In this document: piece after piece, positions 54,095 through 63,708 of the stretch
Position numbering within the stretch: position 1 is the stretch's first letter
How the letters are laid out: the number at the start of each line of letters is the position of its first letter
Source: JAWKZG01 sp041396125
GTDB lineage: Bacteria; Pseudomonadota; Gammaproteobacteria; Competibacterales; Competibacteraceae
Assembly (NCBI GenBank): GCA_041396125.1
Contig: JAWKZG010000005.1
Coordinates: forward strand, 252,067 to 316,066
DNA: 64,000 bases
Reading direction: 5' to 3'
The notes under the pieces: generated by a model
What the model was told of the DNA's origin: nothing
What the model saw: the letters and a program-made list of their open reading frames with translations, nothing else
The model's database searches: none
Position numbers and translations under genes: made by a program

Positions 54095-55590
54095 TCCATA
54101 ATGGTTGATGTGAACGTGTCACTCACTCCACCTATCCAACGTCGTATCCACTGCGGTTCCGAGGTTCGCCGACGAGGTATGCCGTACCTGTACCATGTCA
54201 CCATCACTCACTGTACCCGCTGCACTGGTAAACACACCCCCATTACCGGAGTACTCGCTCCGGTCACTGAAATCGCAGTGCGGGCGAGTTGATACCCGAC
54301 ACCGTGATCGTATTCGAGACCTGCGCCGTGCCGGTATGCTAATGTCCGTCACATCGGTAAAAGGTAAACGCATCCGGCACCAGGTCTTCCGCCAAAGTGT
54401 CAATGTTGAACCAAACGTGTCACCACTCCACCAATGTGTCCACGATGGTATCGACTGCTGTACTGAAGTTGCCGACGAGGTATGGCGTACCCGCACCGTA
54501 AAATGGCGCTCACTGCGCCCACTACGCTGGGAAATCTCACCCCCATTAATGGAGTACTGCCTCCGGTCACTGAAATCGCAGTGGGCGAGTTGATACCCGA
54601 CACCGTGATCGTATCCGAGACCTGCGCCGTGCTTAGCGGGCACGTCCGTCACATCGGTAAAGGTAACGCATCCGGCACCAGGTCTTCCGCCAGCGTCGTC
54701 GAAGTGAACGTGTCACTCACTCCACCAATGTCCACGATGGTATCGACTGCTGTACTGAAGCTTGCCGACGAGGTATGGCGTACCTGCACCGTGTCACCGG
54801 CGCTCACCGTGCCCACTACGCTGGGAAATCCACCCCCATTAATGGAGTACTCGCCTCCGGTCACTGAAATCGCAACGGGCGAGTTGCCCGACACCGTGAT
54901 CGTATTCGAGACCTGCGCCGTGCTTAAGGGCACGTCCGTCACATCGGTAAAGGTAAACGCATCCGGCACCAGGTCTTCTGCCAGCGTCGTCGAAGTGAAC
55001 GTCACCACCTCCACCAATGCTCCACGATGGCATCGACTGGCTGTACTGGAAGCTTGCCGACGAGGTATGGCGTACCTGCACCGTGTCACCGGTACTCACC
55101 GTGCCTCCACTGCGCTGGGGAAATCCACCCCCATTACCGGAGTACTCGCCTCCGGTCACCGAAATCGCAGGGCGAGTTGATACCCGACACCGTGATCGTA
55201 TTTCCGGAGACCTGCGCCGTGCTTAAGGCACGTCCGTCACATCGGTAAAGGTAAACGCATCCGGCACCAGGTCTTCCGCCAGCGTCGTTGAACTAAACGT
55301 GTCACTCACACCGCCAATATCCAGCGTGGTATCCGTTCACAGTCCCAAAATTTGCCGAGGACGTATGCTGCACCTGCACCGTGTCGCCATCGCTCACCGT
55401 GCCCGCTACAGTGGTAAATCCACCGCCATTGATCGAGTATTCACTCACCGGTCACCGTGATTTCCACTGGAATATCAATATCGTTGACCGTGATTATGTT
55501 CGAGGTTTGCAAAGCGGGTGCTGGAGCGGCACATCAGTCTGATCAGTGAAGGTGAATGGATCGGGTGTGATATCAATGGTAAAGGCAGCG
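54095..55590 (-). repeat. Five tandem ~300-bp units in surface protein 2
   Basis: A marker segment TCCGGCACCAGGTCTTCCGC recurs at about 54,372, 54,670, 54,962 and 55,261, giving spacings of 298, 292 and 299 bases; a fifth divergent unit lies on the right. One clean unit encodes VPDAFTFTDVTDVPLSTAQV, TGGEYSINGGGFPSVVGTVS and TVQVRHTSSASFSTAV. Unit lengths differ only by indels. Confidence 0.75.
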
Positions 55591-58099
55591 GATAGTCTCA
55601 CCTCACTATCATCCACTAACCCTGTAGGTTGCCCGCTAGCAGATCGGTACTCAGGCGAAACGCGCAAACGTATCGGTGGCTGGGCATCGGTGAGGGAACA
55701 GCTGAAACGTCAGCGTTACAGTAGCGCCATTACTGCCATTCGGCACAGCAATAGATGCACGCTCGGCCACCTCGAACAAAACCATTGCCGTTGTAATCGA
55801 TCCAGCCGAACAGGTCGCAGTACTGCCTGTAGTGTTGGTCACGGTGACATCGATCATTGGCGTGCCAGCGGAGAACTCCACTGGTGAGCTGGCAAGACCG
55901 TCTTCATCGTCGGTATTCAGAACATCGTCACCATCGGCTGCCAATGTCGTTGCTCTTGGATTCGTCATCAATCACAGAACTTATAACAGCCATTGGCTTG
56001 ACGGTGGGCGGGGCCGTTTTCACTACCCCGTGTGCTGTAATCAACAATGCCCAGATCGTCGATCAGCTGACCGAAAATTTCAACTTCACCATCAACCAGA
56101 GGCGCGGTATCGTCATCGCCATCCCACGCAACCATAAAGCGTTCAGTCGCTGCTGCTGTTATAGGCAGAACGCCGGTATATCAGCACGAAAATTGGTATC
56201 GTCCTCGCCCATCCCCATGTGGCTGATACGTACATCATCGGTATCCAGCACTACCCCGGCAGCACTGACCTGACGCGCATAAATATCAGGATTTTATTGT
56301 CAACATCGTCGTCGCCCTTGTAGACCACAAGATAGCTATCCGTTGCTGCGTTATACACTGGAGGCGACATCAGTTGCATCGAAATTGGCATTGCCGCGAA
56401 CTCCCAGATTACCGATCGAAATCTCCGGTCCTGTCAAAGTGCCATTCGTGCCGCTGACACGCTGGCCGTACTGAATTCACCGTCTACTGGCGGTTTATCA
56501 CTTGTCCAGGTAATTAAAAATTCGTTAGCTGTTGGGTTATAAGATATAATCCGGTGGTTGTTAAAGGTCAACGAGCCAAAGGTAGTATCGCCATCGGTGC
56601 CGATAAAGCTTACCCGGCGTTGAGTGCCAAGTGTTTCGTCATTGCCGACTACCCGGTTATAGACTTCCTGCTCATTATCGACCAGCGAGCCGGTATCATC
56701 GTCCCCGACCCAAACCACCAGATATTATTGGTGCTGTTCCATTCCACCTCGTGGATCGTTGGCATCGAAAATCATCACGAACCGTAGATCGGCTTCCGCG
56801 TCATTACTTCCATTACAGCTGATACGGAACTGCGACCCTGGGAATGTGCCATCAGCGTTCACCCGGCGGCCAAAGATTTCGTTCTCATTATCGACCAATG
56901 CAGGTATCGGTATCGCCAACCCACACCACCATGAACTGGTTATTGGTCGCGTTATAGGCCACATGCGGATTATTCGCACGCAGCGTGGTGCTACCATTCG
57001 GGCCGCCCATCGTGCTGATACGAAACTGCGGCGCAACAGGGGTACCGTCCGCACCAATTAAGCGGCCAAATATCTCGACTTCATTGTCATCCAGCGGCGC
57101 GGTATTATCATCACCTTCCCACACCACCAGGTATTGATTAGTCGTTCTGTTCCAGGCGATTCCCGCATCGAAGGCGTCGAAATTGCCATCGCCATCAGGG
57201 CCCATCGTACTGATGCGAATACGTGATCCAATCAATGCCCCGGTGCTGGCATTAATGCGCTGACCGAAGATCTCGTTTTCATTGTCAACCAGCGGCGCGG
57301 TATCGTCATCGGCTTGCCAGACCACAAAGAACTCGTTAGCCGTGGCGTTATAGGCAACTTCAGGATCGTCCCCACGAAATGATGTGCTGCCGTCTGTGCC
57401 CATAAAGCTGATGCGGAAATCATCGCTGCCTTGCTCAAAGAGAATATTCACCGGACCATCGCCGGCAACAAATCCGGTGCATCGCCGTAATCAATCAGCG
57501 TTAACTCAAATGCCCCGATATCGATGATTGCTGAGCTATTCAAATCACCATCGGCAATACGGTCAAAAATACTGCCGCGCTGATCGGTCAGCAGTGACCC
57601 GACCGATGCATTATCACCCGAGTCAATCGCCGGGCTGCCGATTTGCAAAGCATGTGTCAAAGTAGGTCCGCGATTGTCTGCCAGACGGCAAGATTAGGAT
57701 TGAGATCTGTGGCGATACCACCCGCAAATCCGCTTTGCGTTTCGATTAAATTACCGACCCCACTGGTGTTGCTACCACCGCCATTAATGGTGTTTCCCAC
57801 CACATCATCACCACCCAGGGTATCGGCCACCAGGGTATTGGTCAGCACCAGTGTTGCGGTCGCGCCATCGCCTAAATTATAAATCGCACCATCACCGGTG
57901 CCGACCTGAGCGGCATTCGTTGATTGGCCGCCTTCGACGGTATTTTCAGCAATTGTGGAGCTGGTAATGGTAACGCTGCCACTAAGATTAAAAATAGCAC
58001 CACCGAGACCGTCGCCGGCGAAGCCCGAACCTAGAGGCAAATTGTAGCCACCATAAGGACTGGGGGCACCGCCGCTGCTGCCACCTGAGGCGACGTTGC

Positions 58100-58620
58100 C
58101 AGACAGGGTCGAATTTTCAATGGTAGTCGTGCCGCCAAAATTGAATAATGCACCACCAAACCCGGCACCGCCACCACCAAATCCACCAGTACCATTTTCA
58201 TTACCACCAGTGGTTCCAGCACCTGCTGCAAAGCCACCGGCGCCGCCACTGCCACCGGTTTCACTGCAACAACCGGAACGCGCTCGGCCACCACCGCCAC
58301 CTCCACCGCCAAAGCCGCCGGCACCGCCGTTGCCACCTCTTGCTGTAGCACCACCGCCGGTAGCATTGGCCATACCACCTGCGCCACCACCACCAAACAT
58401 GGCACCGGCTCCGCCATTACCACCGATTTTGGAACCAGGACCACCTGAAAAACGTCCACCAGCACCGCCGCCACCAACTCCAGTGGCAGAGGCGCTATTG
58501 CTTGCGCCGCCATTCGGTCCGCCACCAACACCACCGTTTGGATCGCTACCATTCCCACCCTGCTCACCAATACCACCGCCACCAGCGCCGCCACTAAACT
58601 GGCTTCCAGCCATTCCACCA
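58100..58620 (-). repeat. Gly-Gly-Ala-rich low-complexity stretch of surface protein 2
   Basis: About 170 residues dominated by GGxGGAGG units (GGNGGAGGFGGGGGGGGRA and similar). The complementary strand reads as an artificial Pro-rich frame. Such glycine-rich stretches occur inside beta-helix surface proteins. Confidence 0.8.
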
Positions 58621-59255
58621 GAACCTCCTAGAGCCTGGTTTTCTGTTAACGTACTGGCAATGATGTTGACAATACCCTCATTTACAACAGCGCCACCTAT
58701 ACCAGCTGCCCCCCCAGCGCCGGCAGAGTTACCTCCTCCACTATGACCTCCCTGCGCGACACCACCGACAAACGTCAGATTTTCCAGAGTGAGATTGCCC
58801 GTGCTGGTGACATGGAAAAAACGAAAATCATTATTGCCTGAGCGCTCGACAGTAATGCCGTTGTCTCCGGCTGGGCCTGTGATGGTGACCTCTGAGTCCA
58901 CAATAAACGCGGTCGGGCCCAACTCGCCGTCATCTAGCCCTGTGTCGAATAGTGTTAGCAGGATTTCGGCGTCGCCATTGGCAACCAATGCGGCATCAAA
59001 AACGATGTCATCCGCGCCAGCCAGGGCATTGGCCTCGGTGATTGCCGCGCGCAACGACGTTTCGCCGTTTATGTCTTCGGCCATACCGTCCCCCGGCGTG
59101 GCATCTTCTGTGTCAAGCAATGTATTAACCGTAAACGTTGCAGCCAGCGAGGCTGGCGCATATAGCCCTAAGGGTATACTGAGCAGTAAGGCGGAACGTA
59201 TAGCTTTGGTAAGAACATGCTGTTTATTAAGTCGGGGGCGGCTAACGCTTTGCAT

Positions 59256-59625
59256 TAATGGTCTCCAGTAGTTATAACTGACTGTTTATAATTAATTTCA
59301 TTGATTGCCAAAGAAGCAGCAACAACTTCTTGATTCAGGAGCGGATACAGCACAGCAGCTTTATAAGATATTTGTATATGCAATTAATTTATAAAATTCT
59401 AGCCACAATTTTGTTATTTATCTACCTAATAGCTTGATCATCCCAAGAAAAGTGTCGTTCACCCGAGCCAGAATCTCAGCCAGACATTAAGCTGCCGCAA
59501 TAGACCCGTGTTCTGCATCCGCCACAGGTTTCACCTGGACGATCAAGAGCGGACATGCTCATAATGAAGACCATATCTGCTCCAGATCGCTACCACTCCC
59601 AGCAAAGGTCGATGCAATCAATTTA
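59256..59625. other. AT-rich intergenic region between divergent surface protein 2 and cls
   Basis: 370 bases with no recognisable gene. The left part (59,280-59,440) is AT-rich and likely carries the promoter of surface protein 2; the part near 59,600 precedes cls. No clear structured RNA is seen. Confidence 0.45.
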
Positions 59626-61089
59626 ATGTGGTCAACGCTGTTTCCCTTATTAATTCTGCTCAATCTGCTGCTTATTGGAGGCGGGATTTTCTATGTTCTA
59701 TCCCATCCACGCGAGCCCCGCGCCATGCTGGCCTGGATTCTGGCCTTTATTGCGCTGCCACTGATCGGTGTGTTGCTGTTTTATCTGCTGAGTGACCCCA
59801 GTCTTAATCGCCGCCACCGCCGGTTTGCGAAATACCGGAAAAAATTGAATCCCGCATTATGGTCCAAACTGAGTTCCATACATGATGCGCATGCCCCCGA
59901 CCGGCATTTTGACGAGGCCTCTTCCGAGCTGCGTAAATTTGTCGAGCTGGCGACCCGGATCAGCAGTCTGCAACCGCCGACGACAGAAAATGCCGTGACG
60001 ATTTACCACGACCAGGCCGGGCAGGTTTTCGAGCGACTGCAGCAGGCGATTCTGAGTGCTGAGCATCAGGTCCATATGGAATACTTTACGTTTCGGGCTG
60101 ATCAGTTCGGCACAGCTATTGCCGAAGCGCTCATGAAGCAAGCTCGAGCGGGCGTGGAATGCCGGCTTTTAGTAGATCATTTAGGTTCCTGGGGCTGGCC
60201 CGCAGCCTTTCTGGATAAACTGCTTCAGGCTGGTGTTGAGGTGCGGTTTTTCTTGCCGCTATTGCCCTGGCGGGGCCGACGCTGGGGTTTGCGCCCGAAT
60301 TCCCGCAATCATCGCAAAATTGCCGTAATCGACGGTTGTATCGGGTTTGTCGGCAGTCAGAATATCGGCGATGAATACCTTGGCCGCGGTAATGAATTTA
60401 GTGGCTGGATAGACACCCACCTGGAGTTGGCCGGGCCATCGGTCTATCAATTGCAGGAAACCTTTATCGAAGACTGGCATATTGCCGGCGGCGGGGATTT
60501 GTTCAATGATCGCTCGTTCCCGGATTTAAGCGCAGCACCCGGTAATCAGATTACACAGATTGTCTCGTCCGGGCCTGATGATAATGCCGGCATCATGCAT
60601 CATTTACTGCTGGCCGCGATCTCTGCAGCGGATCATTCAGTATGTATTGCCTCGCCCTATTTTGTACCCGATGCCGCGATGGTGCTGATGCTGGAAGCGG
60701 CAGCTTATCGCGGTGTTACCGTTCAGCTATTGGTACCACGCCAATCCGACCACCGTATTGCCTTGTGGGCCGGACGTAGTTATTACCAGGAGCTGAGCCG
60801 GACCGGCGTGGAAATTTATGAATACACCCTGGGCTTTCTGCATTCCAAACTGGTCATTATCGATCAGTGCTGGGGAATGGTGGGTTCCGCCAATATGGAC
60901 GAACGCAGTTTTCGTCTTAATTTCGAAATCACGGCCATACTGTACACGGCCGAACCGGTGCGGCAATTGCAACAGGATTTCGAAAATATGCTGCACCAAA
61001 GCCAGCACGTCGAACTCGACAATACGTCAGTTACCCTGCTCACGCGTATTAAAATGGGTGCCGCCCGCCTGCTGTCACCGATTTATTGA
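59626..61089 (+). CDS. cls: Cardiolipin synthase
   Basis: 487 residues. Two N-terminal membrane helices (LILLNLLLIGGGIFYVLS and LAFIALPLIGVLLFYLL) precede two phospholipase D HKD motifs: NHRKIAVIDGCIGFVGSQN and LHSKLVIIDQCWGMVGSANM followed by DERS. This is the ClsA architecture. It condenses phosphatidylglycerol units into cardiolipin at the inner membrane. The start follows TTTAATG weakly; no upstream in-frame alternative is convincing. Convergent with the heme d1 operon. Confidence 0.93.
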   Translation: MWSTLFPLLILLNLLLIGGGIFYVLSHPREPRAMLAWILAFIALPLIGVLLFYLLSDPSLNRRHRRFAKYRKKLNPALWSKLSSIHDAHAPDRHFDEASSELRKFVELATRISSLQPPTTENAVTIYHDQAGQVFERLQQAILSAEHQVHMEYFTFRADQFGTAIAEALMKQARAGVECRLLVDHLGSWGWPAAFLDKLLQAGVEVRFFLPLLPWRGRRWGLRPNSRNHRKIAVIDGCIGFVGSQNIGDEYLGRGNEFSGWIDTHLELAGPSVYQLQETFIEDWHIAGGGDLFNDRSFPDLSAAPGNQITQIVSSGPDDNAGIMHHLLLAAISAADHSVCIASPYFVPDAAMVLMLEAAAYRGVTVQLLVPRQSDHRIALWAGRSYYQELSRTGVEIYEYTLGFLHSKLVIIDQCWGMVGSANMDERSFRLNFEITAILYTAEPVRQLQQDFENMLHQSQHVELDNTSVTLLTRIKMGAARLLSPIY

Positions 61090-61126
61090 TGACCACCCTG
61101 AAATACAGGCTGATGAAAAACCGATG

Positions 61127-61618
61127 TCAGGTTCCCGCGCCCAGGCGCAAACCGGTTTTTTTAAGGATTTTGCTGCTGTAAAGCACCTGGTGGCCACGGT
61201 CGTGCTCGCCTAATAGTGCAGCGATCTGATCGATTTTGGCTTCCACTTCCACCCGATCATGACCGTGCACCATCGCGAACAGGCAATACGGCCAGTCCGG
61301 CAGATGCCGTGGGCGCTGGTAGCAGTGGCTGACAAAATCCAGCTCAGCAACCTGCTGACCCAGGGTGCTGATGTGTTCATCGGGGACATCCCACACCGAC
61401 ATGCCATTGGCTTTGTAGCCCAGCGCGTAATGATTGGGAACGGCCGCAATGCGACGGATAATACCGCTGGCCTGCATAGCCTGAAGGCGAGCCATAAGCT
61501 CGTCGGGACTCATACCGAGTTGCTCGGCTAGGTGGTGATATGGTTTGGCGACTAAAGGCATGCCCGCCTGGGTGGCCAGGATAATACGCCGGTCCAACTC
61601 ATCGATGCGACAGTTCAT
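61127..61618 (-). CDS. nirH: Heme d1 biosynthesis siroheme decarboxylase subunit NirH
   Basis: 163 residues, Lrp/AsnC-like HTH followed by an AhbAB-type ferredoxin-like domain. MNCRIDELDRRIILATQAGM and PLVAKPYHHLAEQLGM start it; WDVPDEHISTLGQQVAELDF and HCYQRPRHLPDWPYCLFAMVH are the conserved NirH/AhbB segments, and VHGHDR is retained. The Nir decarboxylase removes propionate side chains from siroheme on the way to heme d1. Last gene of the operon; its ATG overlaps the DUF4202 stop (ATGA-type junction). Confidence 0.88.
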   Translation of the reverse strand: MNCRIDELDRRIILATQAGMPLVAKPYHHLAEQLGMSPDELMARLQAMQASGIIRRIAAVPNHYALGYKANGMSVWDVPDEHISTLGQQVAELDFVSHCYQRPRHLPDWPYCLFAMVHGHDRVEVEAKIDQIAALLGEHDRGHQVLYSSKILKKTGLRLGAGT

Positions 61619-62220
61619 GCGGCACCCGTCAGGGCTTTACCCAAAACGCTCTGCAGGGCTGCCGGCAAGTCCAGTTGCAACGCAGCCTGCTGACCTTCGG
61701 GCGACATTTTAGCCCAGGTCTTGCGCAAGATATCCAGCAATTTATCTTCGCTTTTTGTGGCGGCGAAGTCGGCTAAATAGTATTCAATAAACACCTGACA
61801 GACGACATCCTCCAGGGTCTGGCACTCGGGATCCGAGCTGCGGTTCAGACGCAACAGCAAAGACTGCACCCGTTCGATGGTCGGCTGCGGGTAGTCCAGG
61901 GACTGCAGAGAATCTCACTGGCCCGTTCAGCGTGAAATTCGGCCAGACGGCGACGCCACTGATGATAGCCCTGGCGATTCATCGGATAGGGTCGTACGGG
62001 GGAATACGCCAGCGCTCGATATGCTGGGCGCGGGCGGCCAGTTGCAAAGCTTCGGGAGTGTACAGACAAATTGCCGCAAGCGATCTGACATGCGCCAGCC
62101 GTACAAGAGCGCTGCCGGTTGGGTTTGATCCTGCCAGGGTTCCAGGGTGGGGTCCTGACTGTTGGCAGCATCGAATGCCTGCAGTGCGCGTTTGCAGCGC
62201 TCAGTCTGTTCAGCTGTCAT
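61615..62220 (-). pseudogene. DUF4202 family protein inside the nir operon, three frameshifts
   Basis: The joined protein is about 200 residues. Conserved pieces fall in successive frames: LLYGWRMSDRLRQFV (from ATG 62220), EALQLAARAQHIERWRIP, YPMNRQGYHQWRRRLAEFHA, then the intact end DVVCQVFIEYYLADFAATKS, LLDILRKTWAKMSPEG and ALQLDLPAALQSVLG. Only the last 84 residues are open without correction. DUF4202 is a helical family of unknown function with possible metal or nucleotide binding (HxxRW, D...YY). Sitting between nirG and nirH suggests a role tied to heme d1 or denitrification. Confidence 0.8.
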
Positions 62221-62243
62221 CAGCGCAATACGTGCAGCGACAA

Positions 62244-62711
62244 CTAAGCCTGTAAATAAAGACCGACATAGAACTCCTCCAGTTTCGGCATATTGTAAAC
62301 CGGATAACCACTGCGCTGCTCAATCAACTGAATGGTGTCCTGGATTTCCTGGGGCGTTTCCGTCGCCAGTACAAACCACATATTCAGGGTATGCTCGCGA
62401 CGGTAATTATGGGCCACTTGCGGCAAGGTATTGACCTGTTCACAAACTCTGTCGAAGTCGTCTTCCGGTAACGCCATAGCTGCCAGCGTGAGCGCCCCAC
62501 CCAGGCGTTCAGCATGATACATCGGACCAAAGCGGCTCAGGATTTTATTGTCCAGCAGACGTTGCAGGCGCTGTAACAGCTCGTCCGTACTGGTGTTCAG
62601 CTCCGCTGCAATAGCGGCATACGGCTCGGCAACGACGGGAAAACCATGCTGCAGACGATTGATAATCGCTTTATCCAACGCATCCATTGGCACATCAAGC
62701 GGCGCGTCCAT
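62244..62711 (-). CDS. nirG: Heme d1 biosynthesis siroheme decarboxylase subunit NirG
   Basis: 155 residues from the second ATG at 62711 (MDAPLDVPMD), six bases after GAGGAG; an ATG two codons earlier has no spacing from it. The AhbA-like HTH (INRLQHGFPVVAEPYAAIAA) is followed by ILSRFGPMYHAERLGGALTL and VAHNYRREHTLNMWFVLATE, characteristic of NirG/NirD-type subunits with the conserved NYRREH. It begins within the 3' end of the nirL gene, so the two overlap by 17 bases. Confidence 0.88.
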   Translation of the reverse strand: MDAPLDVPMDALDKAIINRLQHGFPVVAEPYAAIAAELNTSTDELLQRLQRLLDNKILSRFGPMYHAERLGGALTLAAMALPEDDFDRVCEQVNTLPQVAHNYRREHTLNMWFVLATETPQEIQDTIQLIEQRSGYPVYNMPKLEEFYVGLYLQA

Positions 62712-63252
62712 GTTCATCTCCTCGACTCGGGCTGGTGTAACATGCCCCCCGCTGCTTGAAACAACGGCGGCTGAATAAGACGTCGTGGCGGGTCTCGTGC
62801 AGTTCCAGGGCTGCGCGCAAACGCGCCAGCTGCTGCTGTACGTCGGTGCGGTCGCGGCCATGGATCATGCAAAATAAATTATATGGCCACTGCGGCAGAC
62901 GGCGAGGACGCTGATAACAGAGCGTGACAAAATCGAACTCGCTCATGCGTTGTCCGATTGCCTCGATCTGTGCATCCGGCACATCCCAGACCACCATCGC
63001 ATTGGCAGTATACCCGAGCTGGCGATGGCGCACGATCACCCCCAGGCGTTTAATAATTTTAGCCGTCAGCAGATTGCGTAAAGTGTGGATAACATCCGCC
63101 TCGGACGCGCCGATGCGTTTTGCGACAGCCAGAAACGGGCGGCGTACCAGTGGCAGTCCTGTTTGTATGGCGGTCAGCAAATTTTTCTCACATGGACTGA
63201 GGATAAAGGACTGGCGCGTTGTTGCCGCCTGGGTTTGCCGGGCTGCACTCAT
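62695..63252 (-). CDS. nirL: Heme d1 biosynthesis siroheme decarboxylase subunit NirL
   Basis: 185 residues, homologous to NirH (YQRPRRLPQWPYNLFCMIHG here, YQRPRHLPDWPYCLFAMVHG in nirH). The HTH part reads LLTAIQTGLPLVRRPFLAVA and VVWDVPDAQIEAIGQRM follows. A positively charged N-terminal extension of about 15 residues is longer than usual, so the start could be internal. The 3' end runs into nirG; the C-terminal 18 residues after RRCFKQRG look unlike the family and may reflect a late frame error. Confidence 0.82.
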   Translation of the reverse strand: MSAARQTQAATTRQSFILSPCEKNLLTAIQTGLPLVRRPFLAVAKRIGASEADVIHTLRNLLTAKIIKRLGVIVRHRQLGYTANAMVVWDVPDAQIEAIGQRMSEFDFVTLCYQRPRRLPQWPYNLFCMIHGRDRTDVQQQLARLRAALELHETRHDVLFSRRCFKQRGACYTSPSRGDEHGRAA

Positions 63253-63695
63253 AATTCCATCCTGAAACCCAGATCAATATGAAATTCGCGTTCCAGCGGC
63301 AGATCCAGCACAGCCAGCCCCGTACGTTGCTCGATATCCGCCAGCACGGCGTCCAGCCTGGCCTGATCGGGTGCGGTCAGCACGAACCATAGATTATAGT
63401 CATGCTCACGCTCGTAATTATGATTAACCTCCGGATAGCTATTGACGAGATCGGCGATTTCATCCAGTTGTGCCGGCGGTACGGCCAGCGCGGCCAGCGT
63501 GCTGACACCGGCCCGGTGTGGTGCCACCACGGCCCCGACCCGACTTATCGTGCCCTGCTCCTGCAGCCGGCCCAGTGCCAGCAACACCTCGCTTTCGCGC
63601 TGGCCCAGTTGCTCAGCAATAGCGGCAAACGGGCGTGGCGTAAGCGGCAGATCACGCTGGAAATCATTTAACAGGCGCTTGTCCAGATCATCCAT
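63249..63695 (-). CDS. nirD: Heme d1 biosynthesis siroheme decarboxylase subunit NirD
   Basis: 148 residues from ATG 63695, eight bases after GGAGGG. The HTH (LLNDFQRDLPLTPRPFAAIA) and TISRVGAVVAPHRAGVSTLA match the AhbA-like half, with NHNYEREHDYNLWFVLTA the conserved active-site-like segment. It starts 13 bases downstream of nirF and ends at the start of nirL (ATGA-type overlap). Fused NirDL proteins occur in some bacteria; here the two are separate genes. Confidence 0.88.
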   Translation of the reverse strand: MDDLDKRLLNDFQRDLPLTPRPFAAIAEQLGQRESEVLLALGRLQEQGTISRVGAVVAPHRAGVSTLAALAVPPAQLDEIADLVNSYPEVNHNYEREHDYNLWFVLTAPDQARLDAVLADIEQRTGLAVLDLPLEREFHIDLGFRMEL

Positions 63696-63708
63696 TGTCA
63701 CATCCCTC

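Larger units (their letters stand above)
53484..59255 (-). pseudogene. Giant surface protein 2 with beta-helix, Gly-rich and 100-residue repeats; IPTL-CTERM-type end (many frameshifts)
   Basis: Spans about 5.8 kb, roughly 1900 residues if all shifts are bridged. From ATG 59255: signal peptide (LLLSIPLGLYAPASLAA), a CSLREA-like opening (FTVNTLLDTEDATPGDG), a Gly-rich beta-helix part (58,100-58,620), an anchor Q-like SPAIDSGDNA region, EIFGRLIGADG-type repeats (56,430-57,450), a stretch with DVTVTNTTGSTATC, five 100-residue repeats (54.1-55.6 kb), and a copy of the choice-of-anchor U-like plus IPTL tail of surface protein 1 by DNA similarity. The 57,660-59,255 part is open; beyond it, one-base shifts occur about every 100 bases. 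Domain continuity argues for sequencing indels over decay. Confidence 0.7.

Noticed and set aside
58096..58746. Long Pro-rich open frame on the plus strand
   Set aside because: It is the exact antisense of the Gly-rich region of surface protein 2; poly-Pro is what Gly-rich codons give on the other strand.
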